A stretch of DNA of 64,000 bases, taken from contig JBEKPS010000001.1 in the NCBI GenBank assembly GCA_049520515.1, positions 124,001 through 188,000 of the forward strand. Reading direction: 5' to 3'. The notes under the pieces are model-generated. The model had not been told where the DNA came from and did not search any database. It worked only from the letters and a program-made list of their open reading frames with translations. Shown here in pieces: positions 25,062 to 33,422 of this stretch. Origin of the DNA: JAFAMS01 sp049520515. Lineage in GTDB: Bacteria; Vulcanimicrobiota; Vulcanimicrobiia; Vulcanimicrobiales; Vulcanimicrobiaceae. The position numbers and the translations under genes are program-made. Position 1 is the first letter of the stretch; the number at the start of each line of letters is the position of its first letter.

Positions 25062-25753
25062 GGAGATGCCTCAGAGAAGAGTACTGAATCGAGACCGATC
25101 GTCAGACCGCGGCGCTTCATGACGTCGCGAATTGCGAGCAGAATGCCCTCGGCGAACGACTCGCGAGCCAGCGAATCGTGACGAATCTCGAGCGTCTGGC
25201 CCGGCGCGCCGAACAGCACGCTCTGATGCGCGACCAATCCCGGAAGCCGAATGCTATGGATCGGGATTTTGCCGAGGCCGGGGACTACAGATTCAAGCCG
25301 CTCCGCCGTAAGGCGCGCGGTTCCGCTCGGCTTATCTTTCTTTTGGTCGTGATGCATTTCGATGATCTCAACGCCGCGGAAGTGCGGAGCGGCAATCTCG
25401 GCGAGTCGCATGAGCAGTACTGCGCCGATCGCGAAGTTCGGAACGATCAGCGCGCCCAGCTTCGCGTTCTCCACTGCGTCTCGAAAAGAAATAACGTCTG
25501 CTTCCGGCCATCCGGTTGCGCCGACCACCACTCGAGCCCCAGCTCGGATCGCTTCATCGGCCACCTGACGCGAGATCGGATAGACGGTAAAATCGACGAC
25601 GACGTCCAGTTTGTGCGCGAAAAACGCCTGTAGCTCGTCACCGCGCGCGAAGCGGGCAACGAGCTGCATATCTTCCGCCGATTCGACGGCTGCGCAGGCC
25701 ACGCGGCCCATACGGCCAAGCGCGCCGGCGACGCCGACGCGCAGGGGCGTCAT
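25058..25753 (-). CDS. dapB: 4-hydroxy-tetrahydrodipicolinate reductase
   Basis: Reduces the DapA product with NAD(P)H. 231 residues, a little shorter than the usual 250-270. The nucleotide motif is V-A-G-A-L-G-R-M-G-R, and the substrate motif is E-M-H-H-D-Q-K-K-D-K-P-S-G-T-A. The start at 25753 lies 4 bp after the pcrA stop, so this operon is probably co-transcribed with the helicase gene. Confidence 0.94.
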   Translation of the reverse strand: MTPLRVGVAGALGRMGRVACAAVESAEDMQLVARFARGDELQAFFAHKLDVVVDFTVYPISRQVADEAIRAGARVVVGATGWPEADVISFRDAVENAKLGALIVPNFAIGAVLLMRLAEIAAPHFRGVEIIEMHHDQKKDKPSGTARLTAERLESVVPGLGKIPIHSIRLPGLVAHQSVLFGAPGQTLEIRHDSLARESFAEGILLAIRDVMKRRGLTIGLDSVLFSEASP

Positions 25754-25757
25754 TGCG

Positions 25758-27917
25758 TCAGACTTTCTCCAACGGTGCGTATTTGAGCATCAGCATTTTC
25801 TGACCGACGTTCGGGAAGTTGATGGTCAGCAATCCATCGCCGCCCGCGCCGACGGCATCGACGACCGTGCCCTCACCCCATTTGGGATGACGGACCTTGT
25901 CGCCGGCCTTCAGATTCATACTGATGCCTGCGCCCGCGCTCTCGTGAATCGCGACTTCGCGCCAACGTCCGCCCTGCGGGCGTGGACCCGCCGGAACGAC
26001 GCCGATGTGCTCGACGGTCGGCATCTCTTCGATGAAGCGCGACTTCGGATGCGAGAACGTATTGCCGAAGAGCGAGCGACGCATCGCGTACGAGAGGAAG
26101 AGACGATCCATTGCACGCGTCACACCGACGTAGGCAAGACGCCGCTCTTCTTCAAGCTCGTCGTTGTCGGTCAGCGCACGCGTGTGCGGGAAGACGCCTT
26201 CTTCCAGGCCGGTCATGAAAACGATCGGGAACTCGAGACCCTTTGCCGAGTGCATCGTCATCAGCGTGATGTACGACGTGTCGGCGTCGAGCGTATCGAG
26301 ATCGCTGATCAACGCAACGTTGGCAAGGAAATCCTCGAGGGAACCAGCGTTCTCGCCGGCTTCGTACTCGCGCGCGACGCCGATGAGCTCCTGGAGATTT
26401 TCAAGACGTCCGCGTGCTTCGGTCGAATCATCGGCGCGCAATTCGCGAACGTAACCCGACTCTTCCATAACCGCGACGAGCAGATCCGAGATCGAGAAAC
26501 TCTCGCGACGCCCGCGCAGGCTCTCGATGAGCTCAGCGAAGCGCTCCAACTCGCGCTGTTTCTTCGGAACGACGCGGCGCAGCAGGTCGCGGTCGAAGAT
26601 CGCCTGTCCCACCGAAATGCCCGAGGCATTCGCGGCTTCGACGAGCGATGCGAGCGTTTGCTGGCCAATGCTGCGGCGCGGGACGTTGACGATTCGACGG
26701 AACGCAACCGCGTCCGACGGATTGACGACGTACCGGAGGTACGCGAGCATGTCTTTGATTTCGGCGCGTGCGTAGAAGCCGACGCCGCCCACAACCCGGT
26801 AAGGAATGCCTTCCGTAAGCATCGCTTCTTCGAATACGCGCGATTGCGCATTCGTGCGATACAGAACCAGCACGTCACGGTACGAAGCACCGTCGTGCAC
26901 CAGCTCCTTCACCTTTTCGATGATGTAGCGTGCTTCGGCGCGTTCGCTCTCGGCGCCGTAGACCGTTACCTTGTCGCCTACTTCGCCGCGCGTGAAGAGC
27001 TTCTTCGGATGACGCGTTACGTTCTTCTCGATGAGCTCGTTCGCTGCTTCGAGAATCGACTGCGTGCTGCGATAGTTTTCCTCGAGATTGAATACCTTCG
27101 CGCCCTTGAAGTCGCGCTCGAAGTTCAAGATCATCTTGTAGTCGCTACCGCGCCACGAATAGATCGACTGATCGTCGTCGCCGACGACCGTGATGTTGCG
27201 GTGCTCGTCGGCCAGGATCGCGCACAGTTTGTACTGGGCGTAGTTGATGTCCTGATACTCGTCGACCAGGATGTAGCGGAACTTGTTTTGATAGCGCGTG
27301 CGAACGTCTTCGTCCGACTCGAGCAACCGAATCGTACGAATGATCAGGTCATCGAAATCGAGTCCGTTGCTCTCGACGAGACGGCGTTCGTACTCGCGAT
27401 AGACGGCAGCATAGCGCTCGCCCGCGAACGAAGCGTTCTTCGTCTCGTACTGGTCGGGATCGAGGAGCTGATTCTTCGCCTTGCTGATCTCGGACAGCGC
27501 TTGACCCATCGTCATCTGGCGCTCGTCGTAGTTCAGGTCGTGAAGGACGTCTTTGATGATCTGGCGCTGATCGGTATCGTCCATAATGACGAAATTGGAC
27601 GAAATGCCGGCCTTCTTGCCGTCACGGCGCAACATCCGAACGCACACCGAATGAAAAGTGCCGGTCCAGATGTCTTGCGCAACGTCGCCGACCATTTCCA
27701 GCAGCCGCTTCTTGATTTCGCCGGCTGCCCGATTGGTAAAGGTCATCGCCAGAATCCGGTCCGGTATGACTTTTTTCTTTTCCAGCAGGTACGCGATACG
27801 GTGTGTAAGTACGCGCGTTTTCCCGCTGCCGGCCCCTGCAAATATCAAGCAGGGACCATCGGTATGCTCGACAGCGGCCGTTTGGACGCTGTTTAATTCT
27901 TCAGTTTTTACGATCAT
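25758..27917 (-). CDS. pcrA: UvrD/PcrA-type DNA helicase
   Basis: A 3'-5' superfamily 1 helicase for repair and replication restart. The 719 residues match PcrA. Motifs: A-G-A-G-S-G-K-T near residue 29, D-E-Y-Q-D near 225, G-D-D-D-Q-S-I-Y-S-W-R-G near 250, and E-E-R-R-L-A-Y-V-G-V-T-R-A near 555. The C-terminal G-D-K-V-R-H-P-K-W-G-E-G-T-V is the RNA-polymerase-interacting tudor-like domain of PcrA/UvrD. Confidence 0.95.
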   Translation of the reverse strand: MIVKTEELNSVQTAAVEHTDGPCLIFAGAGSGKTRVLTHRIAYLLEKKKVIPDRILAMTFTNRAAGEIKKRLLEMVGDVAQDIWTGTFHSVCVRMLRRDGKKAGISSNFVIMDDTDQRQIIKDVLHDLNYDERQMTMGQALSEISKAKNQLLDPDQYETKNASFAGERYAAVYREYERRLVESNGLDFDDLIIRTIRLLESDEDVRTRYQNKFRYILVDEYQDINYAQYKLCAILADEHRNITVVGDDDQSIYSWRGSDYKMILNFERDFKGAKVFNLEENYRSTQSILEAANELIEKNVTRHPKKLFTRGEVGDKVTVYGAESERAEARYIIEKVKELVHDGASYRDVLVLYRTNAQSRVFEEAMLTEGIPYRVVGGVGFYARAEIKDMLAYLRYVVNPSDAVAFRRIVNVPRRSIGQQTLASLVEAANASGISVGQAIFDRDLLRRVVPKKQRELERFAELIESLRGRRESFSISDLLVAVMEESGYVRELRADDSTEARGRLENLQELIGVAREYEAGENAGSLEDFLANVALISDLDTLDADTSYITLMTMHSAKGLEFPIVFMTGLEEGVFPHTRALTDNDELEEERRLAYVGVTRAMDRLFLSYAMRRSLFGNTFSHPKSRFIEEMPTVEHIGVVPAGPRPQGGRWREVAIHESAGAGISMNLKAGDKVRHPKWGEGTVVDAVGAGGDGLLTINFPNVGQKMLMLKYAPLEKV

Positions 27918-27958
27918 CTCACCCTAATAATTCGACGCGCCAGGCCCCGTTGCCTCGA

Positions 27959-29005
27959 TTAACGAGCGACTCGCAGCCGTTCTGCACGGGGAACCGCAAG
28001 GGAAATCGCACTCGATAGGTAGGCGAGCGTCGATTCTGCGCCCATATTCGTGCTGACGCCGTGGTCGTCGATTCCGTCACGGCAGCCCCCTCCATCGACC
28101 ATAATTGCGCCGAGTGAGTTGCGACCGAAGTACCACCCATGTGCGAGCTCGGCAAGCCCTTCGTAGCGTGGATCGCGACTTATGTCGCCCGCAACGAGCG
28201 CCGCATCGACCATTGCCGCGGCCTCGAGCGGCTGCTGTCCGTAACGCGCTCGCTCGCCCCCGCGGCGGTACCAACCCTGGTTCCCAATGGGCACGAACAT
28301 CCGCTCCTCGACGGTGACGCTCTCATAGAATTTCAGCGCATCAAGGCCAATATCGACGAATCGCTCTTCCTCTAAAAGCGCACCGGCGCGCAGTATCGCT
28401 TCGGGCAATCGCGCGTTGTCGTAGGTCATAATGCCTTCGAACCAGCGCCAATCCGGGGTCGAGTTTTGTTCGAAGGCTTGTACGAGGGCTTCGGCTTCGC
28501 AACGGATTGCGTGTTCGAGCGTCGGGTCCGCTCGACGCCGCGCATCGAACGCATGTGCCATTCCGATCAGCGCGTATGCGCGCGAACGTGGGGCTTCCAG
28601 CGTTGAGACGACCTGGAACGCACGCTCGAAAATCAGCGAGCAGACCTGGCGCCACGATTCGCGCGGCGCGAAACGCATTCCGAAGCCGATGGACCACAGG
28701 GCCCGGCCGATCGAGTCTTGCGTCCCGACAATGTCGAGCCAGCGACGGTCGTACCCCATGAAATTGTGGAAGCGTCCATCGCGCAGCTGCGCGTCGAAAA
28801 GGAAGGCGATATAAATTTCCGTGAGGTGCATCGCGGTGTCGTGCAGCTCCCGGTCGCGGCTTGCCGCAATCGCGACCATCAGCGCGCGCGAGACGTCATC
28901 CGTGCAATAGCCCGTGGAACGGTTTGGCACGTCGTAGATGGCGTGCTGAATCACGCCGACGTCGTCCGTCAGCGTTTCGAGATGATCGAGCGTCGGATAG
29001 CGCAT
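27959..29005 (-). CDS. Six-hairpin glycosidase-like protein of unknown specificity
   Basis: 348 residues with repeated helical hairpins rich in W, G and acidic residues (R-S-T-G-Y-C-T-D-D-V-S-R-A, W-R-W-F-E-G-I-M-T-Y-D-N-A-R-L-P-E-A-I-L). The pattern resembles proteins of the (alpha/alpha) six-hairpin glycosidase superfamily found beside GT4 genes, but I cannot name a substrate. ATG 29005 follows AGGCGG by 6 nt; a TTG at 29032 overlaps the glycosyltransferase gene. Part of a sugar-polymer operon with the two upstream genes. Confidence 0.75.
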   Translation of the reverse strand: MRYPTLDHLETLTDDVGVIQHAIYDVPNRSTGYCTDDVSRALMVAIAASRDRELHDTAMHLTEIYIAFLFDAQLRDGRFHNFMGYDRRWLDIVGTQDSIGRALWSIGFGMRFAPRESWRQVCSLIFERAFQVVSTLEAPRSRAYALIGMAHAFDARRRADPTLEHAIRCEAEALVQAFEQNSTPDWRWFEGIMTYDNARLPEAILRAGALLEEERFVDIGLDALKFYESVTVEERMFVPIGNQGWYRRGGERARYGQQPLEAAAMVDAALVAGDISRDPRYEGLAELAHGWYFGRNSLGAIMVDGGGCRDGIDDHGVSTNMGAESTLAYLSSAISLAVPRAERLRVAR

Positions 29006-29015
29006 GGGCGTCCGC

Positions 29016-30224
29016 CTAAGCGGACGTGGCAAGCTCCGCCCGCGCGTCGCGGGCCGGCGTCAATTCGGCGAAGAGCCGACCATAGGCAAATGAAACGTTC
29101 GGCCACGTCATTTGACGTCCGAACCGGTAAGCGCGCCGTTCGGTTGCGCGGCGCAACGCCGGGTCGTCCAGCAATGCCGTGATCGCAGACGCGATCGGAT
29201 CGGCTTCGCGGAACGGAACGAGCGCGCCGCGATGGTGCGAGAGGAGCTCTTCGGCGTAGAGATACGGCGTCGAAACGATCGCTTTCCCCATCCCGATCGC
29301 GTAGGCCAGCGTGCCGCTGACGATCTGCACCGGGTTGAGATACGGCGTCAGATAGATGTCCGTCGCTTGCAGATACTCGACGAGCTCCGGAAAGTCGAGA
29401 TAGCGATCGACGAATTGCACGTTGTTGCGCAGGCCGAGGCGCTCGACCGTCTCGACAAGCGATTCACGATACGACTCGCCTTCGCGCCGGCGCACGACCG
29501 GGTGCGTTTGACCGAGGACGAGATAGAGCGCTTCCGGATGTGTTTTCACGACGCGGGACATCGCTTCGATCGCGAACTCGAGACCTTTGCCGCGGCTGAT
29601 CAGTCCGAACGTCGAGATCACCATGCGTTGGCCGATTCCGAATCCGGCTTTGGCCGCGTCCGTCGAGCGGAACGGAACGTCGGGTACACCGTGATGGATC
29701 ACGCGCACTTTTGAGGGATCGACGCCGTAGCGGTCGACCAGAATATCCTTGCCGGTTTGTGAGAGGACAACGATCGCCGTCGCCTTCTCGCAGATCGCTT
29801 GCGTGACGTTGCGGTGATGATCGTTCGGTTCCGGGAGCACCGTGTGCAGCGTGACGACGACAGGCTTCGTGATTCCTGAAAGAACGTCGAGGAACCACTC
29901 GCCATCGTCACCGCCAAAAAGACCGTATTCGTGCTGGACGTTGAACAGCTCGCACGGATGCGCGTTGACGATCGCGGCAATGTCGCCGTACGAGCTGCGA
30001 TCTTCTTCGATGAGACGCGCGACGACTTCCGGAGGATAAATGCGCATCTCGCCGCCTGGCTCGTCGATCGCGATGATCTCGCTCTTCGTATCGAAGCGTG
30101 CATCAAAGCTGTCGACGGTATCGCGCGTGAAGGTCGCGATACCGCATTCACGCGGAGGATAACTCCCCATGAATAGCGTTCGCGGCGCTTCAATCATTGA
30201 AGCCGCACGATGGGTAAGGTCCAA
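29016..30224 (-). CDS. GT4-type glycosyltransferase
   Basis: 402 residues. GT-B fold: N-terminal G-S-Y-P-P-R-E-C-G-I-A-T-F, central H-H-G-V-P-D and S-T-F-G-L-I-S-R-G-K-G-L-E-F-A, and C-terminal I-V-S-G-T-L-A-Y-A-I-G-M-G-K-A-I-V-S-T. These fit retaining family 4 transferases using an NDP-sugar. The TTG at 30224 is 9 nt after AAGGAG; an ATG at 30197 is possible. The Shine-Dalgarno lies inside a stem in the upstream leader, so translational control is plausible. Confidence 0.88.
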   Translation of the reverse strand: MDLTHRAASMIEAPRTLFMGSYPPRECGIATFTRDTVDSFDARFDTKSEIIAIDEPGGEMRIYPPEVVARLIEEDRSSYGDIAAIVNAHPCELFNVQHEYGLFGGDDGEWFLDVLSGITKPVVVTLHTVLPEPNDHHRNVTQAICEKATAIVVLSQTGKDILVDRYGVDPSKVRVIHHGVPDVPFRSTDAAKAGFGIGQRMVISTFGLISRGKGLEFAIEAMSRVVKTHPEALYLVLGQTHPVVRRREGESYRESLVETVERLGLRNNVQFVDRYLDFPELVEYLQATDIYLTPYLNPVQIVSGTLAYAIGMGKAIVSTPYLYAEELLSHHRGALVPFREADPIASAITALLDDPALRRATERRAYRFGRQMTWPNVSFAYGRLFAELTPARDARAELATSA

Positions 30225-30319
30225 GGAAACGGACTCCTTCGGGCTCGTCAGCCCCGGTGGTTACTTTGAGTCGTACCCCCGGGCTTTCGGTTGCAAACGG
30301 TTAGGTAAGCGAGCGTAGG
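30225..30319 (-). promoter_or_regulatory. Structured leader before GT4 gene, class unknown
   Basis: Minus strand: stem GACTC (30268-30272) pairs with GAGTC (30232-30236), enclosing a hairpin AGCCC-loop-GGGCT style element at 30241-30254 (GGGGCT-GACG-AGCCC). The 3' strand of the outer stem is part of AAGGAGTC, so it overlaps the ribosome-binding site. No known riboswitch class was recognised, and it is the sole copy in this window. It fills the gap between two co-directional sugar genes. Confidence 0.4.
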
Positions 30320-31405
30320 TTAGGCGGTTGTCACACCATCGGCGGCGACCCGCGAACCTTCTGGAAGGTTGGTATCGTCGTCGATGTAGACGTTATGCCC
30401 GATCACAGAGCCTGCTGAAACCCGCGCACGCGCTCCGATGCGTGTCCCGCTTGCGAGTATCGATCGTTCGACGACGGCGTCTGTTCCAATTGAAACACCA
30501 TCCCAGAGAAGCGAATCTTGGATTCGGGCCCCGTTTGCAACATGGCAGTCGTCGCCGAGGACGACGAACGGACCGACGTGCGCGCCTGGCTCGATGACGA
30601 CATTGGCACCAATGAAGGCGGGTGGCTCAACGGTGCCCGGCGGCTGTTCCTTGCCGGGACCGGAAATAGCGCCTTTTTCGAACGGGATCGAAAGCGGCAT
30701 CTCACCGTCAAAGATGTGGTGGTGCGCGTCGAGATAATGCTCGGGACGTCCGAGGTCGATCCAGTAGTCGCTGGTGACGTACGCATAGAGTGCGTTGCCC
30801 GCATCAAGGACGGCAGGAAAGGTTTCGCGCTCGATCGAGACCGCGCGACCCGACGGAATGTAGTCGAGGATCTCGCGCTCGAGCAGATATGTACCGGCGT
30901 TGACGTCGTTCGAGGGTGACGTGCCTTTGGGTGGCTTCTCGATGAACTTTGCGATGCGTCCGTCTTGGTCGTGAACGACTGCACCGAACGCGGAGGGATC
31001 TTCGACGGTGATCAAATGGAGCGCGCCCATTCCGCCATGCTTGTCGTGAAACGCCATCATCGCGCGCAGGTCGAGACTGGTGAGCACGTCGCCGTTGAAG
31101 ACGAAGAACGGCCCGACGATATGTTCCTCGACATTTTTGATCGCGCCGGCCGTACCCATCGGCGTTGCTTCGACGACGTACGTGAGACGCAAACCCAGTC
31201 CTGAACCGTCGCCGAAATAGGAGCTGATTGCATCCGGAAGATAACCGGACGCCAAGATCGCGTGATCGATACCGGCATCTTTGATGCGGCGCAACATCAA
31301 CTCGAGGAACGGAACACCCATGATCGGGATCATCGGCTTCGGCGTCCCGTATGTCAGCGGGCGCAGACGCGTCCCCTCACCGCCGACCAGGACAATAGCT
31401 TGCGT
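30320..31405 (-). CDS. Sugar-phosphate nucleotidyltransferase starting at ACG
   Basis: 361 residues. The family opening Q-A-I-V-L-V-G-G-E-G-T-R-L-R-P-L-T and P-K-P-M-I-P lies upstream of the first ATG (31333), so the gene must start earlier. In frame there is no ATG, GTG or TTG; ACG at 31403-31405 is 5 nt after AGGAGG (31411-31416) and is exactly where the family methionine normally sits. The C-terminus has hexapeptide repeats (A-F-I-G-A-N-V-V-I-E-P-G-A-H-V). A glucose- or mannose-1-phosphate transferase. Either ACG initiates, or there is a T-to-C change or assembly error. Confidence 0.88.
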   Translation of the reverse strand, partial: TQAIVLVGGEGTRLRPLTYGTPKPMIPIMGVPFLELMLRRIKDAGIDHAILASGYLPDAISSYFGDGSGLGLRLTYVVEATPMGTAGAIKNVEEHIVGPFFVFNGDVLTSLDLRAMMAFHDKHGGMGALHLITVEDPSAFGAVVHDQDGRIAKFIEKPPKGTSPSNDVNAGTYLLEREILDYIPSGRAVSIERETFPAVLDAGNALYAYVTSDYWIDLGRPEHYLDAHHHIFDGEMPLSIPFEKGAISGPGKEQPPGTVEPPAFIGANVVIEPGAHVGPFVVLGDDCHVANGARIQDSLLWDGVSIGTDAVVERSILASGTRIGARARVSAGSVIGHNVYIDDDTNLPEGSRVAADGVTTA

Positions 31406-31563
31406 AACCGCCTCCTCTTAACTCCGCGCTAGGGACCAAACTATACCCGGCGCTTCATGCCGCGCCTTTCTGCTTGTCGATTTGGCGACATCAGAGTGGT
31501 GCGCGCACGCTTGCCTGCTGGTGCAAGACTGTTGGCACCCAAGCGTGCGAACATTTGTTCGAT

Positions 31564-32145
31564 ATGGCAAAGTGTAAGTACGATTGGGTGGCAATCCGGG
31601 CTTATTTCGAAGCCGGCCACACGGTCACCGAATGTGGTCGCCGGTTCGGGTTTCATTTCACGTCCTGGTACAAGGCGATCGAGCGCGGCCTGATCCCGCA
31701 GCCGGCAGCCCATAACCGCGGGCAGCGACAGCGATATGATTGGGCGGCGGTTCAACGTTATTACGACGAAGGCCACTCCTACATGGAGTGCCGAATCCGG
31801 TTCGGCTTCTACTCCAGGTCATGGGAAGATGCGGTAAGACGCGGTGCGATACGAACTCGTGATCCAAAGTGGCCGATCGAAAAGGTTCTGAGAGAAGCGA
31901 AGGATCCAAATCACGTAAAGACTCGGCTGATTGCCGCTGGGATACTTGAAAACAAGTGCAGTCAGTGCGGTATCATCGATTGGAGAAGCGAGCCGATTTC
32001 GATCCACATGGATCACATAAACGGCGTCAACACCGATAATCGACTGGAAAATCTCCGCATGCTATGCCCGAATTGTCACAGCCAGACTGACACGTTCGGC
32101 GCGCGAAACATAAAGCTACGAAAAAACCGTTCCCGGATCGTCTAA
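31564..32145 (+). CDS. HNH endonuclease with two N-terminal HTH-like repeats
   Basis: 193 residues. Two copies of a ~45-residue repeat come first: Y-D-W-V-A-I...E-A-G-H...E-C...R-F-G-F...S-W...A-I-x-R-G and Y-D-W-A-A-V...E-G-H...E-C...R-F-G-F...S-W...A-V-x-R-G, probably DNA-binding. The C-terminal domain has C-S-Q-C-G, I-H-M-D-H-I-N-G-V-N-T-D-N-R and L-C-P-N-C-H, a zinc HNH nuclease of the homing type. ATG 31564 is used. The stop codon lies in the D-arm of tRNA-Gln (15-bp overlap). Base composition is lower in GC than in adjacent genes. It may be a homing or integrase-like element. Confidence 0.85.
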   Translation: MAKCKYDWVAIRAYFEAGHTVTECGRRFGFHFTSWYKAIERGLIPQPAAHNRGQRQRYDWAAVQRYYDEGHSYMECRIRFGFYSRSWEDAVRRGAIRTRDPKWPIEKVLREAKDPNHVKTRLIAAGILENKCSQCGIIDWRSEPISIHMDHINGVNTDNRLENLRMLCPNCHSQTDTFGARNIKLRKNRSRIV

Positions 32146-32204
32146 TGGTAGGACGCGGTCCTCTGGAGGCCGTTATTGGAGTTCGAGTCTCTGTCCGGGA
32201 GCCA
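32131..32204 (+). tRNA. tRNA-Gln (CTG)
   Basis: Folds as acceptor TCCCGGA/TCCGGGA, D arm GTCT...GGAC, anticodon stem CGGTC/GGCCG with loop CTCTGGA (anticodon CTG, codon CAG), T arm with TTCGAGT, discriminator G and encoded CCA. The first 15 bases are also the last codons of the HNH gene. Confidence 0.93.
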
Positions 32205-32205
32205 T

Positions 32206-32281
32206 GGCCCCATCGTCTAGAGGCCTAGGACGCCGGGTTCTCAACCCGGTAACGGGGATTCGAATTCCCCTGGGGCTACCA
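32206..32281 (+). tRNA. tRNA-Glu (CTC)
   Basis: Acceptor GGCCCCA/TGGGGCT (first pair G-U), anticodon stem CCGGG/CCCGG with loop TTCTCAA (anticodon CTC, codon GAG), T arm GGGGA-TTCGAAT-TCCCC, discriminator A, encoded CCA. One base after tRNA-Gln; both end at the shared terminator. Confidence 0.94.
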
Positions 32282-32287
32282 AGAAAG

Positions 32288-32320
32288 AAAGACCCTTAGG
32301 AATAAGGGTCTTTCACTTTT
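32288..32320 (+). terminator. Rho-independent terminator after tRNA pair
   Basis: Stem AAAGACCCTTA / TAAGGGTCTTT with loop GGAA, followed by CACTTTT. The mug start overlaps its end, so the hairpin also lies in the 5' region of mug. Confidence 0.85.
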
Positions 32321-32867
32321 GAAGACTCTCGACGATCTCTTACAGCGCAATCTCGACGTGATCTTCGTTGGGATCAATCCGTCGATTTATTCCGTTGAGC
32401 GCGGACATTATTTTGCGCGTCCGGGAAATCGATTCTGGCCGTGCCTTTCACAATCAAAGCTCAGCAGCGCCGCTCGCAAAGCGTTGCACGTCGACCTCCT
32501 CACGCCACAACACGATCGCGCGCTGCAAAAATACGGCATCGGCTTCACCGATCTCGTCAAGCGCCCAACCGCAAAAGCCAGCGATCTTTCATTGAAAGAG
32601 CTCGCCGCCGGCGTCGACGCGTTACTCGCCAAGCTCAAGAAATTCAAGCCGCGCGTCGCGTGCTTTCATGGCATCACCGGCTATCGCCACGTCCACGACA
32701 TTCTCGGAGAGAAATCAACCGTCGCAAAACACGGCTTCCAACCTCTGCAGCTCGGCGAAACGCAAATATTCCTGGCACCGAACCCCAGCGGCGCCAACGC
32801 GCACTTCACGCGCACAGATCAAATCCGCGCGTACGATGATATCTCGAACTGGCTGCGGCGGCCTTAG
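32319..32867 (+). CDS. mug: G/T(U)-mismatch DNA glycosylase
   Basis: Removes uracil or thymine mispaired with guanine. The 182 residues match UDG family 2: V-G-I-N-P-S-I-Y-S-V-E-R-G-H-Y-F-A-R near residue 18, P-G-N-R-F-W-P and A-P-N-P-S-G-A-N-A-H-F near 150. In the motif G-I-N-P the catalytic asparagine is present. TTG 32319 lies just after the terminator hairpin. The stop overlaps the end of a convergent membrane-protein gene. Confidence 0.92.
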   Translation: MKTLDDLLQRNLDVIFVGINPSIYSVERGHYFARPGNRFWPCLSQSKLSSAARKALHVDLLTPQHDRALQKYGIGFTDLVKRPTAKASDLSLKELAAGVDALLAKLKKFKPRVACFHGITGYRHVHDILGEKSTVAKHGFQPLQLGETQIFLAPNPSGANAHFTRTDQIRAYDDISNWLRRP

Positions 32868-33277
32868 GCTGTCGCGGCGACTTTCTGCTTCCAGCCTCCG
32901 ATTATCGCGCCGATAATCGCGAATCCGACCACCACGTAGCCCGAGTTGATCAGCCACAACACAAACGGCGTTCCCGCATAGAGCACTTGGTTGAGCGTCT
33001 GCGTTGCAAACAGCGCGATGCCCATGAACAACGCGAAGCTCACGCCTTGCCCCAGAGTTTGATCCTCGGGATGGCGCGCCAGCGCAATGCCGGTCGCGTA
33101 CGCCAAGACCAAGCCCAAAAGGAATGACCACACATATGTCATTCCCGACGCCATGCCATGGTTGCCGCCCATCGCAGCGAGCCACGCCGCGCCGAATATC
33201 GTGTACCAAACCCACCCGAGGAGAAAATAAACGATCGCTGCGACCCAAACGGCAGCGTGATTGATCCGTGCGGACAT
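32864..33277 (-). CDS. DUF1761 membrane protein
   Basis: 137 residues with four membrane helices; I-V-Y-F-L-L-G-W-V-W-Y near the start and a C-terminal G-G-W-K-Q-K are typical of DUF1761. ATG 33277 is preceded by GGGGGGA at about 6 nt, so the ATG 15 nt further upstream is less likely. The function is unknown. It is divergent from the flagellar gene at 33423. Confidence 0.85.
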   Translation of the reverse strand: MSARINHAAVWVAAIVYFLLGWVWYTIFGAAWLAAMGGNHGMASGMTYVWSFLLGLVLAYATGIALARHPEDQTLGQGVSFALFMGIALFATQTLNQVLYAGTPFVLWLINSGYVVVGFAIIGAIIGGWKQKVAATA

Positions 33278-33422
33278 CTGGAATCCCCCCATCAGTAAAT
33301 GGACCCTTGGCTCCCAGATTCGGCCGAGCGAACACTATTTCCCAGAACCCGTGTTTAAGGGAAGGCAAGAACGCGGAACAAGCGAGAAAGCCGCGTTCAG
33401 TCGTCACGGCGAGGAGGACGTT

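Noticed and set aside
25611..27896. 761-residue plus-strand reading frame opposite pcrA
   Set aside because: It is the antisense shadow of pcrA in GC-rich DNA with no protein motif.
30240..30275. Hammerhead ribozyme (CTGACGAG and GAA boxes)
   Set aside because: No stem II between the boxes and no third stem with a cleavage NUH; only the words match.
31403..31410. Frameshift to an upstream start for the nucleotidyltransferase
   Set aside because: The frame is intact to the ribosome-binding site; only the start codon is non-standard.
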